The position numbers and the translations under genes are program-made. A model generated the notes under the pieces. The model was given only the letters and a program-made list of their open reading frames with translations, had not been told where the DNA came from and made no database searches. Shown here in pieces: positions 25,256 to 35,379 of a stretch of DNA of 64,000 nucleotides. Source of the stretch: Alphaproteobacteria bacterium 41-28 (lineage in GTDB: Bacteria > Pseudomonadota > Alphaproteobacteria > UBA9655); assembly GCA_001897795.1 (NCBI GenBank), contig MKUL01000023.1:51337-115336 (forward strand), in the 5' to 3' direction. Numbering within the stretch: position 1 is the stretch's first letter; every line of letters starts with the position of its first letter.

Positions 25256-27385
25256 ATGATTCGCCAATATGAACTTGTGGAAGCGGTCAGAGCCTATGAT
25301 CCGAGTGCGGATGAAGATCTCTTAAACCGCGCTTACGTCTTTGCTATGAAGGCTCATGGGACCCAAACAAGAGACTCTGGCGATCTCTATTTTACCCACC
25401 CCTTGGAAGTTGCAGGTATTTTGGTTGAGATGCGCTTGGATGTCGCAACCATTGCGACCGCTCTTCTCCATGATACAGTCGAAGATACTATTGCGACTTT
25501 AGAAGAAATTGAAAAGCTCTTTGGCAAGGAAGTGGCTTTTTTAGTAGATGGGGTCACAAAGCTTTCTCAAATTGAATTTCAATCGGATAAAGCAAAACAA
25601 GCGGAAAATTTTCGCAAGCTACTTATTGCAATGTCGTCAGACATTCGTGTCCTTCTGATCAAGCTTGCGGACCGGCTTCATAATATGCGCACCCTTCATT
25701 TTGTGGAATCAGAAGAAAAAAGGATGCGTGTTTCCCAGGAAACGATGGAAATTTATGCACCGCTTGCGGAACGAATCGGGCTTCATCGCGTTAAAGACGA
25801 CCTTCAAAACCTAGCCTTTGCACAGCTTCATCCTGATGCTTATCAATCAATTGTTTCACGTCTTCGTTTTTTGCGCGAGCAGGAGAAAGATATACTGACG
25901 CCTATTATCGAAGAACTCAAGCAAGTTCTTGAAGAAAATGGTATTAAGGCCTTTGTTGCGGGGCGAGAGAAAAAGCCATATTCAATATGGCGAAAGATGC
26001 AGCAAAGAAACATTACTTTTGATCAGCTTTCCGATATCATTGCTTTCCGTGTATTAGTTGATACGTCATCAGATTGCTACCGTTCTTTAGGTGTAATTCA
26101 CAGCACTTACCCTGTGGTGCCAGGACGTTTTAAAGATTACATTAGTACCCCTAAGCAAAATAACTATCAATCCATCCATACGGCAGTGATTGGCCCCAAT
26201 CAACATCGTATTGAAATTCAAATTCGTACCAATGACATGGAGGAGATTGCTGAACTTGGCGTTGCAGCACACTGGCAATACAAGCAAGGGATTTCTCATG
26301 ATGGTCGTCAATATCGTTTTCTCCGTGATCTTTTAGATATTTTGGAAAAGGCAGAAGGTCCTGAAGAGTTTTTGGAACAGACCAAACTCGAGATGTTCCA
26401 AGATCAAGTTTTTTGCTTCACGCCGAAAGGAGATCTCATTACCCTTCCACGAGGAGCAACGGCCATTGACTTTGCTTATGCTGTCCACTCGAGTATTGGA
26501 GATCATTGTACAGGGGTGAGGATTAATGGTCGCGTAATGCCTCTTCGGACCGAACTTGAAAATGGCGATCAAATCGAAATCGTAACCTCCAAAACTCAGC
26601 ATCCCTCACCGACGTGGGAGCGGTTCGTCGTTACAGGAAAAGCACGTGCCAGTATAAGGCGATTTATTCGCCAACAAAAACGGCAACAATTTCTTGATCT
26701 AGGCAAAACATTGGCTCAAAAAGCTTTCCGGCATGAACATCTTGACTTTAATGAAAAATTTTTGGCAGCAGCTATCGAGCCTTTTGGTGTGAAGACTGTA
26801 GAGGATGTCTATGCTTATTTGGGTGAAGGGCTGAAGACCACAAGTGAGCTTATCCGTATTCTCTTTCCTCAACATAAACCCAAAGCTCGCTTGAAAAAGG
26901 GAGTTCCAAAGCGCGAATTAGCAAAAAAACACAAAGAAGAAGCCCTTGCCATATCTGGTTTGATCCCCGGTATGGCCGTTCATTATGCAGGGTGCTGCCA
27001 TGCTGTGCCCGGGGATCATATCGTAGGGATTGTGACTACAGGAAAGGGCGTTACGATTCACACTTCGGATTGTGAAACTCTTGAGAAATTTATGGACACT
27101 CCAGAACGATGGATTGATGTGGCTTGGACTGGAACCTCCCCAGAGCATCCGCAGCACGTGGCTCGTATTTCTTTGGTGGTAATTCATCAGCCTGGGACAA
27201 TCGCTGCCATAACTGCTATTATTGCACGGGAGAATGCAAACATTATCAATTTTAAGATTAAAAACAGAACTCAAGAATTTTATGAAGTCAGCATTGATTT
27301 AGATGTAAAAAACTTAGACCATTTGATGGGCATTATTGCAGCCCTCCGCATGTCTCAACGGGTTCTGTCTGTGGAAAGGGGCTGA
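25256..27385 (+). CDS. RelA/SpoT homologue, bifunctional (p)ppGpp synthase/hydrolase
   Basis: A 709-residue long RSH. Domains in order: HD hydrolase (AHGTQTRDSGDLYFTHPLEVAG and LLHDTVEDT, with the following HD-type loop RLHNMRTL), synthetase (KPYSIWRKMQQRNITFDQLSDIIAFRVLV, RFKDYISTPKQNNYQSIHTAV, EIQIRT), TGS (FCFTPKGDLITLPRGATAIDFAYAVHS), a zinc-finger/CC segment (HYAGCCHAVPGDHIVGI) and a C-terminal ACT. The hydrolase HD motif is intact, so both activities are expected. The synthetase has the RFKDY form typical of SpoT/Rel rather than RelA. rpoZ-rsh is a conserved alphaproteobacterial pair. Confidence 0.95.
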   Translation: MIRQYELVEAVRAYDPSADEDLLNRAYVFAMKAHGTQTRDSGDLYFTHPLEVAGILVEMRLDVATIATALLHDTVEDTIATLEEIEKLFGKEVAFLVDGVTKLSQIEFQSDKAKQAENFRKLLIAMSSDIRVLLIKLADRLHNMRTLHFVESEEKRMRVSQETMEIYAPLAERIGLHRVKDDLQNLAFAQLHPDAYQSIVSRLRFLREQEKDILTPIIEELKQVLEENGIKAFVAGREKKPYSIWRKMQQRNITFDQLSDIIAFRVLVDTSSDCYRSLGVIHSTYPVVPGRFKDYISTPKQNNYQSIHTAVIGPNQHRIEIQIRTNDMEEIAELGVAAHWQYKQGISHDGRQYRFLRDLLDILEKAEGPEEFLEQTKLEMFQDQVFCFTPKGDLITLPRGATAIDFAYAVHSSIGDHCTGVRINGRVMPLRTELENGDQIEIVTSKTQHPSPTWERFVVTGKARASIRRFIRQQKRQQFLDLGKTLAQKAFRHEHLDFNEKFLAAAIEPFGVKTVEDVYAYLGEGLKTTSELIRILFPQHKPKARLKKGVPKRELAKKHKEEALAISGLIPGMAVHYAGCCHAVPGDHIVGIVTTGKGVTIHTSDCETLEKFMDTPERWIDVAWTGTSPEHPQHVARISLVVIHQPGTIAAITAIIARENANIINFKIKNRTQEFYEVSIDLDVKNLDHLMGIIAALRMSQRVLSVERG

Positions 27386-27417
27386 CAGTGGTCAGTATTC
27401 AGTATTCAGAATTTTTT

Positions 27418-27538
27418 GGATTGCTTCGGAGCAAAGCTCCTCGCAATGCTTGCCCCCATGAAAACGGGGGACGACTTATTGGTTCCCCACTTTTGTGGGG
27501 ATCGTCATTGCGAGGCCGCGTAGCGGCCGAAGCAATCT
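27418..27538. repeat. Dispersed palindromic repeat, family 1, copy c
   Basis: Left arm ggattgcttcggagcaaagc/tcctcgcaatg, right arm cgtcattgcgagg/ccgcgtagcggccgaagcaatct. Two smaller hairpins are nested inside: cccccatgaaaacggggg and tccccacttttgtgggga. It fills most of the gap between rsh and acpS. Confidence 0.85.
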
Positions 27539-27563
27539 ATTCTTTCGTGCGTGAGGAGAAAGT

Positions 27564-27977
27564 ATGATCCTTGGCATTGGTGTAGATTTGGTGGATATGC
27601 GGCGCATTGAGTATCTTCTAGATAAGTTTGGTGACCGTTTTATCCAAAAAATTTTCACCCCGGAAGAGCAAACTTATGCAGCTCAAAGTCCCCATCCCCT
27701 TCGCGCCTATGCGAATCGTTTTGCCGCCAAAGAAGCAGCTGCTAAAGCTTTAGGGACGGGCATTAGGCAAGGGATTGGGTGGCAAGACATTGAAGTCTTT
27801 CGGACTTCCTCAGGAGCACCCAATCTATATTTTCACCGAAAAGCTTATGAAAAACTCGTTTCTCATGTTCCGGTGGGATACACAGGTGTGCTTCATGTTT
27901 CTTTTTCCGATGAACCACCTTATTCAACGGCTTTTGTTGTAATATCAGCCGTTCCTTTGGGGCAAATTCTTCCGTGA
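27564..27977 (+). CDS. acpS: Holo-[acyl-carrier-protein] synthase
   Basis: A 137-residue enzyme transferring phosphopantetheine from CoA to ACP. MILGIGVDLVDMRRIEYLL at the start and RFAAKEAAAKALGTGIRQGIGWQDIEV in the middle are the two family signatures, including the Asp and Glu that bind magnesium. GTGAGGAGAAAGT precedes the ATG. The order rsh-acpS is common in related genomes. Confidence 0.95.
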   Translation: MILGIGVDLVDMRRIEYLLDKFGDRFIQKIFTPEEQTYAAQSPHPLRAYANRFAAKEAAAKALGTGIRQGIGWQDIEVFRTSSGAPNLYFHRKAYEKLVSHVPVGYTGVLHVSFSDEPPYSTAFVVISAVPLGQILP

Positions 27978-28018
27978 AGTGAATGGGAGTTATCCCACTT
28001 TCGAGAAGAAAAGAATCC

Positions 28019-29665
28019 CTAAAGCTGTCCCACGGGCCAACATTCAGAGGTTAGAATGAAATTCTTGTTGTATGTGTAAGGATCAGTTATAAGGTCCGTC
28101 TTAAGCCGAGGAGCACCCGTGCCAAAGGTTTCAAGATTACGTGAAGCATTTGAATCATCCTCATCAGCTAACTCATATAGGCTTCGAGCCTCACTTAAAT
28201 CTTGGGGGACTCCTATTCCCGTTTCATAAAGAGTGCCGAGTGCGTTGAAAAATTCCGGACGGACGTCTATCCCTCTTTTTCTAATTCCTCTTTGATACCA
28301 ATAGACGGCTTGAGTTATATCTTGATCGATACTCTTTCCTTGTTCATAAGCTCGAGCAAGATTGTATTGAGCAAGATCGTGACCGTGTTCTGCAGCTTTC
28401 CTCCACCAGAATAATGCTTGAACGCCATTTTGGTTGACACCATTCCCTCGTGCATAACAAAGGCCAAGAGCATATTGCGCCGCACTCAATCCTTGTTGAG
28501 CAACTTTCTCTAACCAAGACACGTCTATCCCCGCACCTGTATAGAACCTCAACTCTAATTGAGCCTCTGGGAGTCCTTGTTGAGCAGCACCTCCGAGCCA
28601 AGTTTCAATAAGATCTTTTTTTGTTTGAAAATTTTCATTTTCGAAGGTGAATCTCTGATACGAAATAGCAGCATTAAATTGTCCTACAGCGTCTTTCCTG
28701 CGAGCAAGCTCCTCAAAAATACGTACTTTTACATTCATAGAAAGAGAAAGAGATTTATCCTTGATAGACATTATCCTTAATAAATGCCGAGGGACTTGAT
28801 GCATCTCTTCAGAATTTACGTTTACAAATGAGGTTTTTACGGCTTGAAGTCTAGCTTCCACTGGGTCAACTTTATCTGGTTGCATGAAATAGATTAATAG
28901 GAAAGCTGCGTCCTTACGAAGATCAGAAAACCCTCTTTCTGGTTCATCTTCATTCAAAAGTTCAGAGGCAAGTGAATGCATGGCAGCCGATATTTTTCTT
29001 CGCATGAGCTTTTTATCTTTATCAGCTAGATAAACTTCTCTCTGGGCAACTAAGGCTAAGCGATAGGCCAATAACCGACTGTTCGAATTTGACAGTGGGC
29101 TTTTGAAAAGAAAGCACTTGTCTCCTAAATCCCTAAGGTCACCAGAAATATTTTTCTTTTTAAATAGATGGAAAAGGAAAAGGGGTTGAACCAACCAGTC
29201 ATCGTCATCACCTCTCCACATGTTAGGAGCAGCTTCCGTTAAGCAGGACCTTAAAAAAGCACGAGCTGTGATTTCCGCGCGAATTTGACGACTTACAGAT
29301 GAAAGGGCCAATAATTCTGGAGCTATTTTATCGTTTGTAGAAGCCGCTAGAAAAGAAAAAATAAATTGCCTGGCTTCTTGCGGGATATCCATTAAGGATC
29401 TGCTCTTATCCGTGAGTTCGATATCCATTAAGGACGCACTCGTATTGGTGAGTTCGATTTTTGGGGTAGGTTGTGTTGAAGGTTCTTCTGGGGAAGGTTC
29501 AGTGCGGTTGCGCTTATTCGGTCCGGGAGGAGAGGAAATTTTTGAGAAATCTTCGCGGTTACGCTTACCCGATCCGGCCTCTTTGGGGTCCTCCATTGAC
29601 CAAGCCGGTTGAGACAAAGATGCTATCATACATATTAAGGCTATTAAGCTCGCTTGATTCTTCAT
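28019..29665 (-). CDS. Exported F-box-like/Sel1-repeat protein with MED signature
   Basis: A 548-residue protein. The signal peptide (23 residues, ending SQPAWS) is followed by MEDPKEAGSGKRNRE and a Pro/Lys-rich linker. A degenerate F-box occupies about residues 88-135 (LMDIPQEARQFIFSFL, then LALSSVSRQIRAEIT). The C-terminal 200 residues hold Sel1-like repeats (GLSAAQYALGLCYARGNGV, then HDLAQYNLARAYEQGKSI, ALGTLYETGIGV). F-box proteins recruit substrates to eukaryotic SCF ubiquitin ligases; bacteria without SKP1 are not expected to use them internally. I infer a secreted host-ubiquitin effector. A 45-base direct repeat duplicates the LMDIELT segment before the F-box. Confidence 0.75.
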   Translation of the reverse strand: MKNQASLIALICMIASLSQPAWSMEDPKEAGSGKRNREDFSKISSPPGPNKRNRTEPSPEEPSTQPTPKIELTNTSASLMDIELTDKSRSLMDIPQEARQFIFSFLAASTNDKIAPELLALSSVSRQIRAEITARAFLRSCLTEAAPNMWRGDDDDWLVQPLFLFHLFKKKNISGDLRDLGDKCFLFKSPLSNSNSRLLAYRLALVAQREVYLADKDKKLMRRKISAAMHSLASELLNEDEPERGFSDLRKDAAFLLIYFMQPDKVDPVEARLQAVKTSFVNVNSEEMHQVPRHLLRIMSIKDKSLSLSMNVKVRIFEELARRKDAVGQFNAAISYQRFTFENENFQTKKDLIETWLGGAAQQGLPEAQLELRFYTGAGIDVSWLEKVAQQGLSAAQYALGLCYARGNGVNQNGVQALFWWRKAAEHGHDLAQYNLARAYEQGKSIDQDITQAVYWYQRGIRKRGIDVRPEFFNALGTLYETGIGVPQDLSEARSLYELADEDDSNASRNLETFGTGAPRLKTDLITDPYTYNKNFILTSECWPVGQL

Positions 29666-29995
29666 AATACGGTACTCTTAAAACTAATTTATATTCTGCA
29701 TGAGAAGTAGTAATTAATAACAATATTTCAATAAAAAATGCAAGCTTTTTATATTATCTTAATGATTCTGCAGGACTACTAAGAGGCTTTCTTCAGTGAG
29801 GGCTGAGGATTTTGAAACTTCGACTCTATCAGTTTATTAGAACTTTATATGAAAAACTTGTTTTTAAGAAAATAATTTGACAATATATTTATACTTATTG
29901 TATAAAAAATAAATTTTAATTTGCAAAATTGTTCCGCAATTCTAGAGTGTGAGTCTTTTAAGTTGGAAAAAAATTAAAAATAAAGGTGGTAAGTC
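29666..29995. other. Divergent promoter region of two F-box-like genes
   Basis: An A/T-rich gap of 330 bases with no gene. It contains the promoter at 29877-29906 for the gene at 29996. The start region of the opposite-strand gene has AAGAG nine bases before its ATG. Confidence 0.5.
29877..29906 (+). promoter_or_regulatory. Sigma-70-type promoter
   Basis: TTGACA (29877-29882) and TATAAA (29901-29906) with an 18-base spacer, about 90 bases before the start codon of the F-box-like gene. Confidence 0.6.
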
Positions 29996-32410
29996 ATGTT
30001 TAAAAAAATCTGTAAGTCCTCTGTGTCTGCATTGGCGTTGATAGGATTTCTGGCGGTCACTGATTTTTCTATGGCAATGGAAGACACCCCCGGAGCCAGC
30101 AATGAGCAAGACTTAGGCTCCCCAAAAGTGCTTGCAAAATTCGAAAAAAGGAGCGTGCACGAGATAGGAATTCACAGCTTACCTGATGAAATGCTCGTTG
30201 CCTTTTTTTATGAATGTGATCCCCGCACACAGGCCACTCTTCGAATGATTTGTTCACATTGGGCACAGATAATAAGCAGTACTCCCTATTTAGATTTATT
30301 AGGTAAATATAACAGGGCGATTGATAAATGGGATGAGCTCTCTCAAGCGGACAAAAAAGATCCAGATCCCGACCGTCCTAAAAATAATCGGGATGAAATA
30401 GAGATCCTCCTCGAAAAGGGCCACCCTTTAGCTTCTCTGCAACGGCTACTTGAAAATGGGAACCAAGATTACTTAATTCATAACCGTGGACGGTTAGCGA
30501 TGTTCCTCAGGACAGCTGTTGCTCAAGATCCTGCTGCTTTGCCGATTCGCCTGCATCACCTATCTGCTCACTATCCCCGGGTATTTCATGCCTGCCATCG
30601 AAGTTTGCTGCGAACTTTAAGCGAGGTTTCAAACGATTTCGAACAGACTGGACAGATACCTTTTGAGTGGGGAGATAACCTTTTATTTTTGCTGGATGAT
30701 AAGAAGGTAAACTATCTTATCGAAAATCCTATATTTTTTAAAAAACTTGCTCCATTTTTTGTAAGAGCCTTTAAAGATGATACGCATAAGCTTAAAGAAA
30801 TATGTGAAGACTTTCCTGATGTCTTAGAAATTCTTTTACCGAGCTTTATAGAACTTGTAAAAACGCCAGATGATTTTAAGAAAAATTTTATCTTTATTGC
30901 TAAGGATTCTTTGACGTTTGCTTACCTTTTGCCGTCTTTGAAAAGCCTGATTAAAAATACACCAGATCTCCAAAAAGCTTTTGGTGAGCTCATTTCAGAG
31001 CAGCATTTTTATATTGATGAGAATATGGAAACTGCAACGGCGGAGGTTAGAGAGCTCGCTGATGGAGATCAGTGGAATCATTTGCAACTTAGAAATTATC
31101 TTGCTCTTATTTCCCTTATTGCACAGCTTGGCAGTGAAGAAGCTAGGGTTCGAATAAATCATTTTTACCAGATATTAGGTTCCCATATTGATAGGCCTGA
31201 GAAGTGGACATTTACCGAACGTTTGTATAACTCTGAGGGTCAATTAACAGAAGAATATGAAGCTCTCGGCGATCGATTTTTTTACGGTTTTCCAGTGTGG
31301 TGCGCTTATTTTACTGCACCATCTTGGTGGGTAGGGCAGACTAAAGCGTATGCACTGAAATGTGAGCAGAATGCTGATACAGGGTTTCTTCGCCGTTTCT
31401 TATTGGCAGCGAGAAGGAATTGGAAATATCTTTCCAAAAAAATATCAAAAACTTTAAAAGCAGGCGTAGACGAGAACATAGTAGAGCAGCTACGCATTTA
31501 TCAAAGGGAATTATTTTTTCTTCAAGAAAAATTAATCGGTGTGCACTTACATGAGAAAGATGTAACACATACATTTTCCGCTTATCTTGAGCATCCTCAC
31601 AGCTTGTATAATTCGCTAGATACTGTTTTGGACCTATACCATAGCCATGGGCTGTTCAGAGAAGTTGTTCAAGCATGTGATTTTTATCTGAAGAACCCTG
31701 ACATTCCTCAATCAATCAAAACAATTTTGGACGTAAAAAAGTTTGACGCTTTGTTTCATTCATTTGATAGACTTAAAGACCCTCAGAAGATTTTGGAAGA
31801 CTTAGACATCATTCTCAAGAGTTTTGGTAAGGAGGATACCCTGAAAGCCGTCGTTCATGTTATTGGTGATGAAGCTTCTCAGGTTATTCTACTCTCAAAA
31901 AAGAGTGTGTCCTTCTTAAAAACATGTTTTGAGGTTTGTCTTGGATTGCGTCCTCTAGAAGACCTTTTAGACGACCTTTCCAATCAAATGCCTCATATGA
32001 ATGATTATTTTTTGCGCACAAATGTAAGATTTGAAGGACAAATACCAGAAAATTATGTCCTTTCAAGTGTTCAGGAAATTTCCCTATCGCAGATGAAAAT
32101 CTTCTACGAACAAAGTATTATTGCTCGCGTTCTCGAAGTTATTACTCATATTGGATATTCTACCCTTGGTGATGAGACAAAGCAGACTCTTCTGAGTCAC
32201 CTAAAACCCGCCTTTAGTCGACTCATTGCTTCAGAGGTAACAATTAAAAGTAATTCCTGGGATGAAACCATCTTAAAACAAACCTTGCTTCGTTATGATT
32301 TACTTTTGCTAAAAATATTTAAGGGGGACCAAGAAGCTGCTCAAAATTATCAAAAGATACGTCTTCTGGTAGGAATAGATTTGAAAGAGGAAAAAGAAAA
32401 TAAAAAGTAA
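29996..32410 (+). CDS. Large exported F-box-like protein with MED signature
   Basis: An 804-residue protein. The signal peptide of 27 residues (ending DFSMA) is followed by MEDTPGASNEQD. An F-box-like segment lies at about 58-100: IHSLPDEMLVAFFYECDPR and then TQATLRMICSHWAQIISS, matching the L-P-x-E...L..V.R.W pattern. The remaining 700 residues are long helical stretches without a motif I recognise, possibly solenoid repeats. AAGGTGG precedes the ATG. It is divergent from the Sel1/F-box gene at 28019. By architecture a secreted ubiquitin-system effector; not proven. Confidence 0.7.
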   Translation: MFKKICKSSVSALALIGFLAVTDFSMAMEDTPGASNEQDLGSPKVLAKFEKRSVHEIGIHSLPDEMLVAFFYECDPRTQATLRMICSHWAQIISSTPYLDLLGKYNRAIDKWDELSQADKKDPDPDRPKNNRDEIEILLEKGHPLASLQRLLENGNQDYLIHNRGRLAMFLRTAVAQDPAALPIRLHHLSAHYPRVFHACHRSLLRTLSEVSNDFEQTGQIPFEWGDNLLFLLDDKKVNYLIENPIFFKKLAPFFVRAFKDDTHKLKEICEDFPDVLEILLPSFIELVKTPDDFKKNFIFIAKDSLTFAYLLPSLKSLIKNTPDLQKAFGELISEQHFYIDENMETATAEVRELADGDQWNHLQLRNYLALISLIAQLGSEEARVRINHFYQILGSHIDRPEKWTFTERLYNSEGQLTEEYEALGDRFFYGFPVWCAYFTAPSWWVGQTKAYALKCEQNADTGFLRRFLLAARRNWKYLSKKISKTLKAGVDENIVEQLRIYQRELFFLQEKLIGVHLHEKDVTHTFSAYLEHPHSLYNSLDTVLDLYHSHGLFREVVQACDFYLKNPDIPQSIKTILDVKKFDALFHSFDRLKDPQKILEDLDIILKSFGKEDTLKAVVHVIGDEASQVILLSKKSVSFLKTCFEVCLGLRPLEDLLDDLSNQMPHMNDYFLRTNVRFEGQIPENYVLSSVQEISLSQMKIFYEQSIIARVLEVITHIGYSTLGDETKQTLLSHLKPAFSRLIASEVTIKSNSWDETILKQTLLRYDLLLLKIFKGDQEAAQNYQKIRLLVGIDLKEEKENKK

Positions 32411-32417
32411 AGGTCCC

Positions 32418-34436
32418 TTAAGCTATCTGATTTTTCAATTTTCCAAGGTCCACAATGACCGCAGAGCATTGAAGATCTTGGCAAACATAGGCACCTGTTT
32501 TTCCAGTAAACTTTTTTAAAGCCAAGGCTTCAGGGAGTTTTTTTGCATCCTCCGGAATAGCAAAGACATAATTAGCGATTGATTTACATTCATCCCGCCA
32601 AGCATAGATTTCCTTTTCTGGTCCACGGATGATAATGATCTGTGAAGGATTCAGATACTCTTTTAGCCCTAACAAAAAAGCACAATGATCAGCGGGGAAT
32701 TCTGAAAGGTCTGGCCAAGCGCTCTTTATCGTTTTTTCGGCAGCCTCTAAATACCTGGATTCACCGAGGAGATAGCCTAGAGTAAGAAGAACACGAACAG
32801 CCACACCATTCCCTGACGGAACTGCTTCATCGGTCATGGGTTTTGGGCGAAAGAGTAATTTTTCATGATCATCAGACGTAAAAAAGAATCCCCCAGATTC
32901 TTTATCGGAAAAATGTTTTAGTAAGATATCTGCCAACTTTATAGCAAATAATAAGTGATCCGTATTCCATGACATTTGAAGCTTGGTAATTAAGGCATCG
33001 AGTAAAAATACATAATCATCTAAGTAGGCTGGAAGATGAGCTTTGCCGTCCTTATAACTTGCGAGTAATCGATTGTTAACCCAAAGGTTTTTCTGAATAA
33101 AAGATATGGCCTTCTGGGCCGACTTAATAAATGTAGGTTCTTTTAAAACCTCTCCTGCTGTCAACATTCCTTTTATCATGAGACTATTCCAGCCCGTGAG
33201 AATTTTTGTATCACAATGAGGAGGCGTTCGTTTAATGCGGACAGCGAGCAGTTTTTCTTTTGCTGAATTTAATTGTTTTTTGGCTTCTGCTAAGTTGATC
33301 TGGAGGTGCTTAGCAACGGATTCCAAAGGCTCTACAATATGTAAATGCCATTCGCCTTCAAAGTTAGGAGGTTGATCAAGTCCGAAGTAAAGACGAACAA
33401 TGTCATATTCTTCTTTTGCGAGGGAAGTTTTGATGTCGCCTTTATTCCAGGTGTAAAATTTTCCCTCATGTCCTTCAGAATCTGCATCAAAGCTTGAATA
33501 GTAACCCCCTTCTGGGGATTGCAGTTTATGGATCGCCCATGTTGCCGTCTCATGGGCGATCTCTGCAAAGAAAGGATGATCAAATTGTTTAGCGGCTTGA
33601 GCATATAACAAGAGAAGCTGGCCATTGTCATAGAGCATTTTTTCAAAGTGAGGGATCTCCCATTTCGCATCAACCGCATACCGATAAAACCCACCTTCTA
33701 GCTGATCATAAATTCCCCCCATTGCCATATGTTGCAAGGTCATTCGGGCCATGTCTGATTGACTTTGTAATAAAAATTCGAGAGGGGAGGGGCTCGGAAA
33801 TTTTGGAGCTCCGCCAAAGCCACCATTGACCGGGTCGTAATTGCGTTCCAGTGCTTGTCGTGCAAGCTCTAGGGGTTGAATGTTCATTCGTATATCTGAA
33901 AGCTTGCGCATTTTAGAATTCAATATTTCAAGCAATTCACCATTTTGTTGTTTTATTTCTTCTATCCGATTTTGATAAGAATGGGAGATGGCGTATAAAA
34001 CATCTTTAAATGAAGGTAACTGATATCGTGCCTCTTGAGGAAAATAGGTCCCACTGAAGAAAGGAGTCAGATCATCGGGTGTCAAAAAAATGGTGAGTGG
34101 CCACCCCCCATTTCGTCTGGTTAACAAAGCATGAGCCGTTTGATAAATTTTATCTAAATCAGGACGTTCTTCACGATCGACTTTAATGTTCACAAATAAT
34201 TGATTCATAACCTTGGCGGTCTCTTCATCTTCAAAGGATTCATGGGCCATAACATGACACCAATGACAGGCGGCATACCCAATGGAAAGAAGAATGGGTT
34301 TGTTTTCGCGTCGCGCTTTTTCAAATGCCTCTTCCCCCCAAGGATACCAATCAATGGGATTTTGTGCATGTTGCTGAAGATAAGGACTGGTTTCTCGAGC
34401 GAGATGATTCCTTTTATGGGGGGTGGATGGCGGCAT
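32418..34436 (-). CDS. Thioredoxin-domain protein of the DUF255 (YyaL/SPATA20) family
   Basis: A 672-residue protein. The N-terminal DUF255 thioredoxin-like domain has [17 protein letters not shown] and the redox motif CHWC (Cys57, Cys60), followed by [14 protein letters not shown] and [13 protein letters not shown] long (alpha/alpha)-barrel region resembling glycoside hydrolase-type domains follows ([35 protein letters not shown]). Function of the family is unclear, with suggested roles in redox or sugar metabolism. Length and motifs match the family in full. It converges with the F-box-like gene, ending eight bases from it. Confidence 0.9.
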   Translation of the reverse strand: MPPSTPHKRNHLARETSPYLQQHAQNPIDWYPWGEEAFEKARRENKPILLSIGYAACHWCHVMAHESFEDEETAKVMNQLFVNIKVDREERPDLDKIYQTAHALLTRRNGGWPLTIFLTPDDLTPFFSGTYFPQEARYQLPSFKDVLYAISHSYQNRIEEIKQQNGELLEILNSKMRKLSDIRMNIQPLELARQALERNYDPVNGGFGGAPKFPSPSPLEFLLQSQSDMARMTLQHMAMGGIYDQLEGGFYRYAVDAKWEIPHFEKMLYDNGQLLLLYAQAAKQFDHPFFAEIAHETATWAIHKLQSPEGGYYSSFDADSEGHEGKFYTWNKGDIKTSLAKEEYDIVRLYFGLDQPPNFEGEWHLHIVEPLESVAKHLQINLAEAKKQLNSAKEKLLAVRIKRTPPHCDTKILTGWNSLMIKGMLTAGEVLKEPTFIKSAQKAISFIQKNLWVNNRLLASYKDGKAHLPAYLDDYVFLLDALITKLQMSWNTDHLLFAIKLADILLKHFSDKESGGFFFTSDDHEKLLFRPKPMTDEAVPSGNGVAVRVLLTLGYLLGESRYLEAAEKTIKSAWPDLSEFPADHCAFLLGLKEYLNPSQIIIIRGPEKEIYAWRDECKSIANYVFAIPEDAKKLPEALALKKFTGKTGAYVCQDLQCSAVIVDLGKLKNQIA

Positions 34437-34511
34437 ATTTCTCTCCCTGAAAAAGCCAGTTCTAGTCGCTGAGCTTATAGTATCTTAGCAGAGTTTCTAG
34501 AGTGAAAGAAA

Positions 34512-35252
34512 TTAAAGTATGAGCGCTTGCGCATGGCGCAGAATTGCTTCAGCTTCAGGCGTATACTTTTCTGCACCGCCGTGGAGCATCATGCCTTGGG
34601 CCAGACGTATCTCTCCGCGTATATTTTTTCGACCTTGAATAAGGATGCGTCGTGCTGGTTTGTTCCCACCCGGCCAAAGAGGGTAAATAACAAGATCGCC
34701 CACACGATTCCTTAAATGGTGAAGAATTTCCGATAAACGTTCGGCGCGGTGAATCATCGTGAAAACGCCCCTAGGTTTTAGCATTTTAAGGCAAGCTTTA
34801 ATCCATTTTCCCAAATCAACGGTTTCGATGTTTGCTTGCGCCTTGCCTGGATCAGGAGAAGACTGCCCTCGATTATATTCATAATAAGGAGGATTTGTCA
34901 TAACATGATCAAAGGAGTTGGGCTTGAGAAAGGAAGGGGGAGAGAGAAGATCTCCATTGACCATTTCAACACGATCTTTGACTTGATTCGCCTCAATGTT
35001 TGTGAAAGCGAATTGTACCAGATTAGATTGAACTTCAAGGCCAAAGACTTGTGCGTGTGGGCATCTAACGGCTAAAGAAATAGATGCTGTTCCAACTCCT
35101 GCACCGACATCTAAGATTTTCTCGTGAGGTTTAGGATGGATGGAGGCAGCTAAAAAAATAGGGTCAATAGCTGCGCGGTACCCGTCAGATGGTTGGACAA
35201 GCTTAATCCTTCCACCTAAAAAATTATCTAACGTTTCATTCAAGACTAACAA
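34512..35252 (-). CDS. tRNA1(Val) (adenine(37)-N6)-methyltransferase-like protein
   Basis: A 246-residue SAM-dependent N6-adenine methylase. The start DNFLGGRIKLVQPSDGYRAAIDPIFLA is typical of the TrmN6/YfiC group; VGAGVGTASISLAVRCP is the SAM loop and the catalytic NPPYYEYNRG follows. The likely role is methylation of A37 of valine tRNA; other substrates are possible in this family. Confidence 0.85.
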   Translation of the reverse strand: MLVLNETLDNFLGGRIKLVQPSDGYRAAIDPIFLAASIHPKPHEKILDVGAGVGTASISLAVRCPHAQVFGLEVQSNLVQFAFTNIEANQVKDRVEMVNGDLLSPPSFLKPNSFDHVMTNPPYYEYNRGQSSPDPGKAQANIETVDLGKWIKACLKMLKPRGVFTMIHRAERLSEILHHLRNRVGDLVIYPLWPGGNKPARRILIQGRKNIRGEIRLAQGMMLHGGAEKYTPEAEAILRHAQALIL

Positions 35253-35379
35253 CCAAATTTTATGTTACAAGCCCTTAAGCTTATATATAAAAAGTTCATG
35301 GTTTTCAATCCTTTCTTTCATGTTTCCGAAAAAATGAGGGCCTTGAGTCCGAATTATCACTCCTTCACAAGGGAAACAG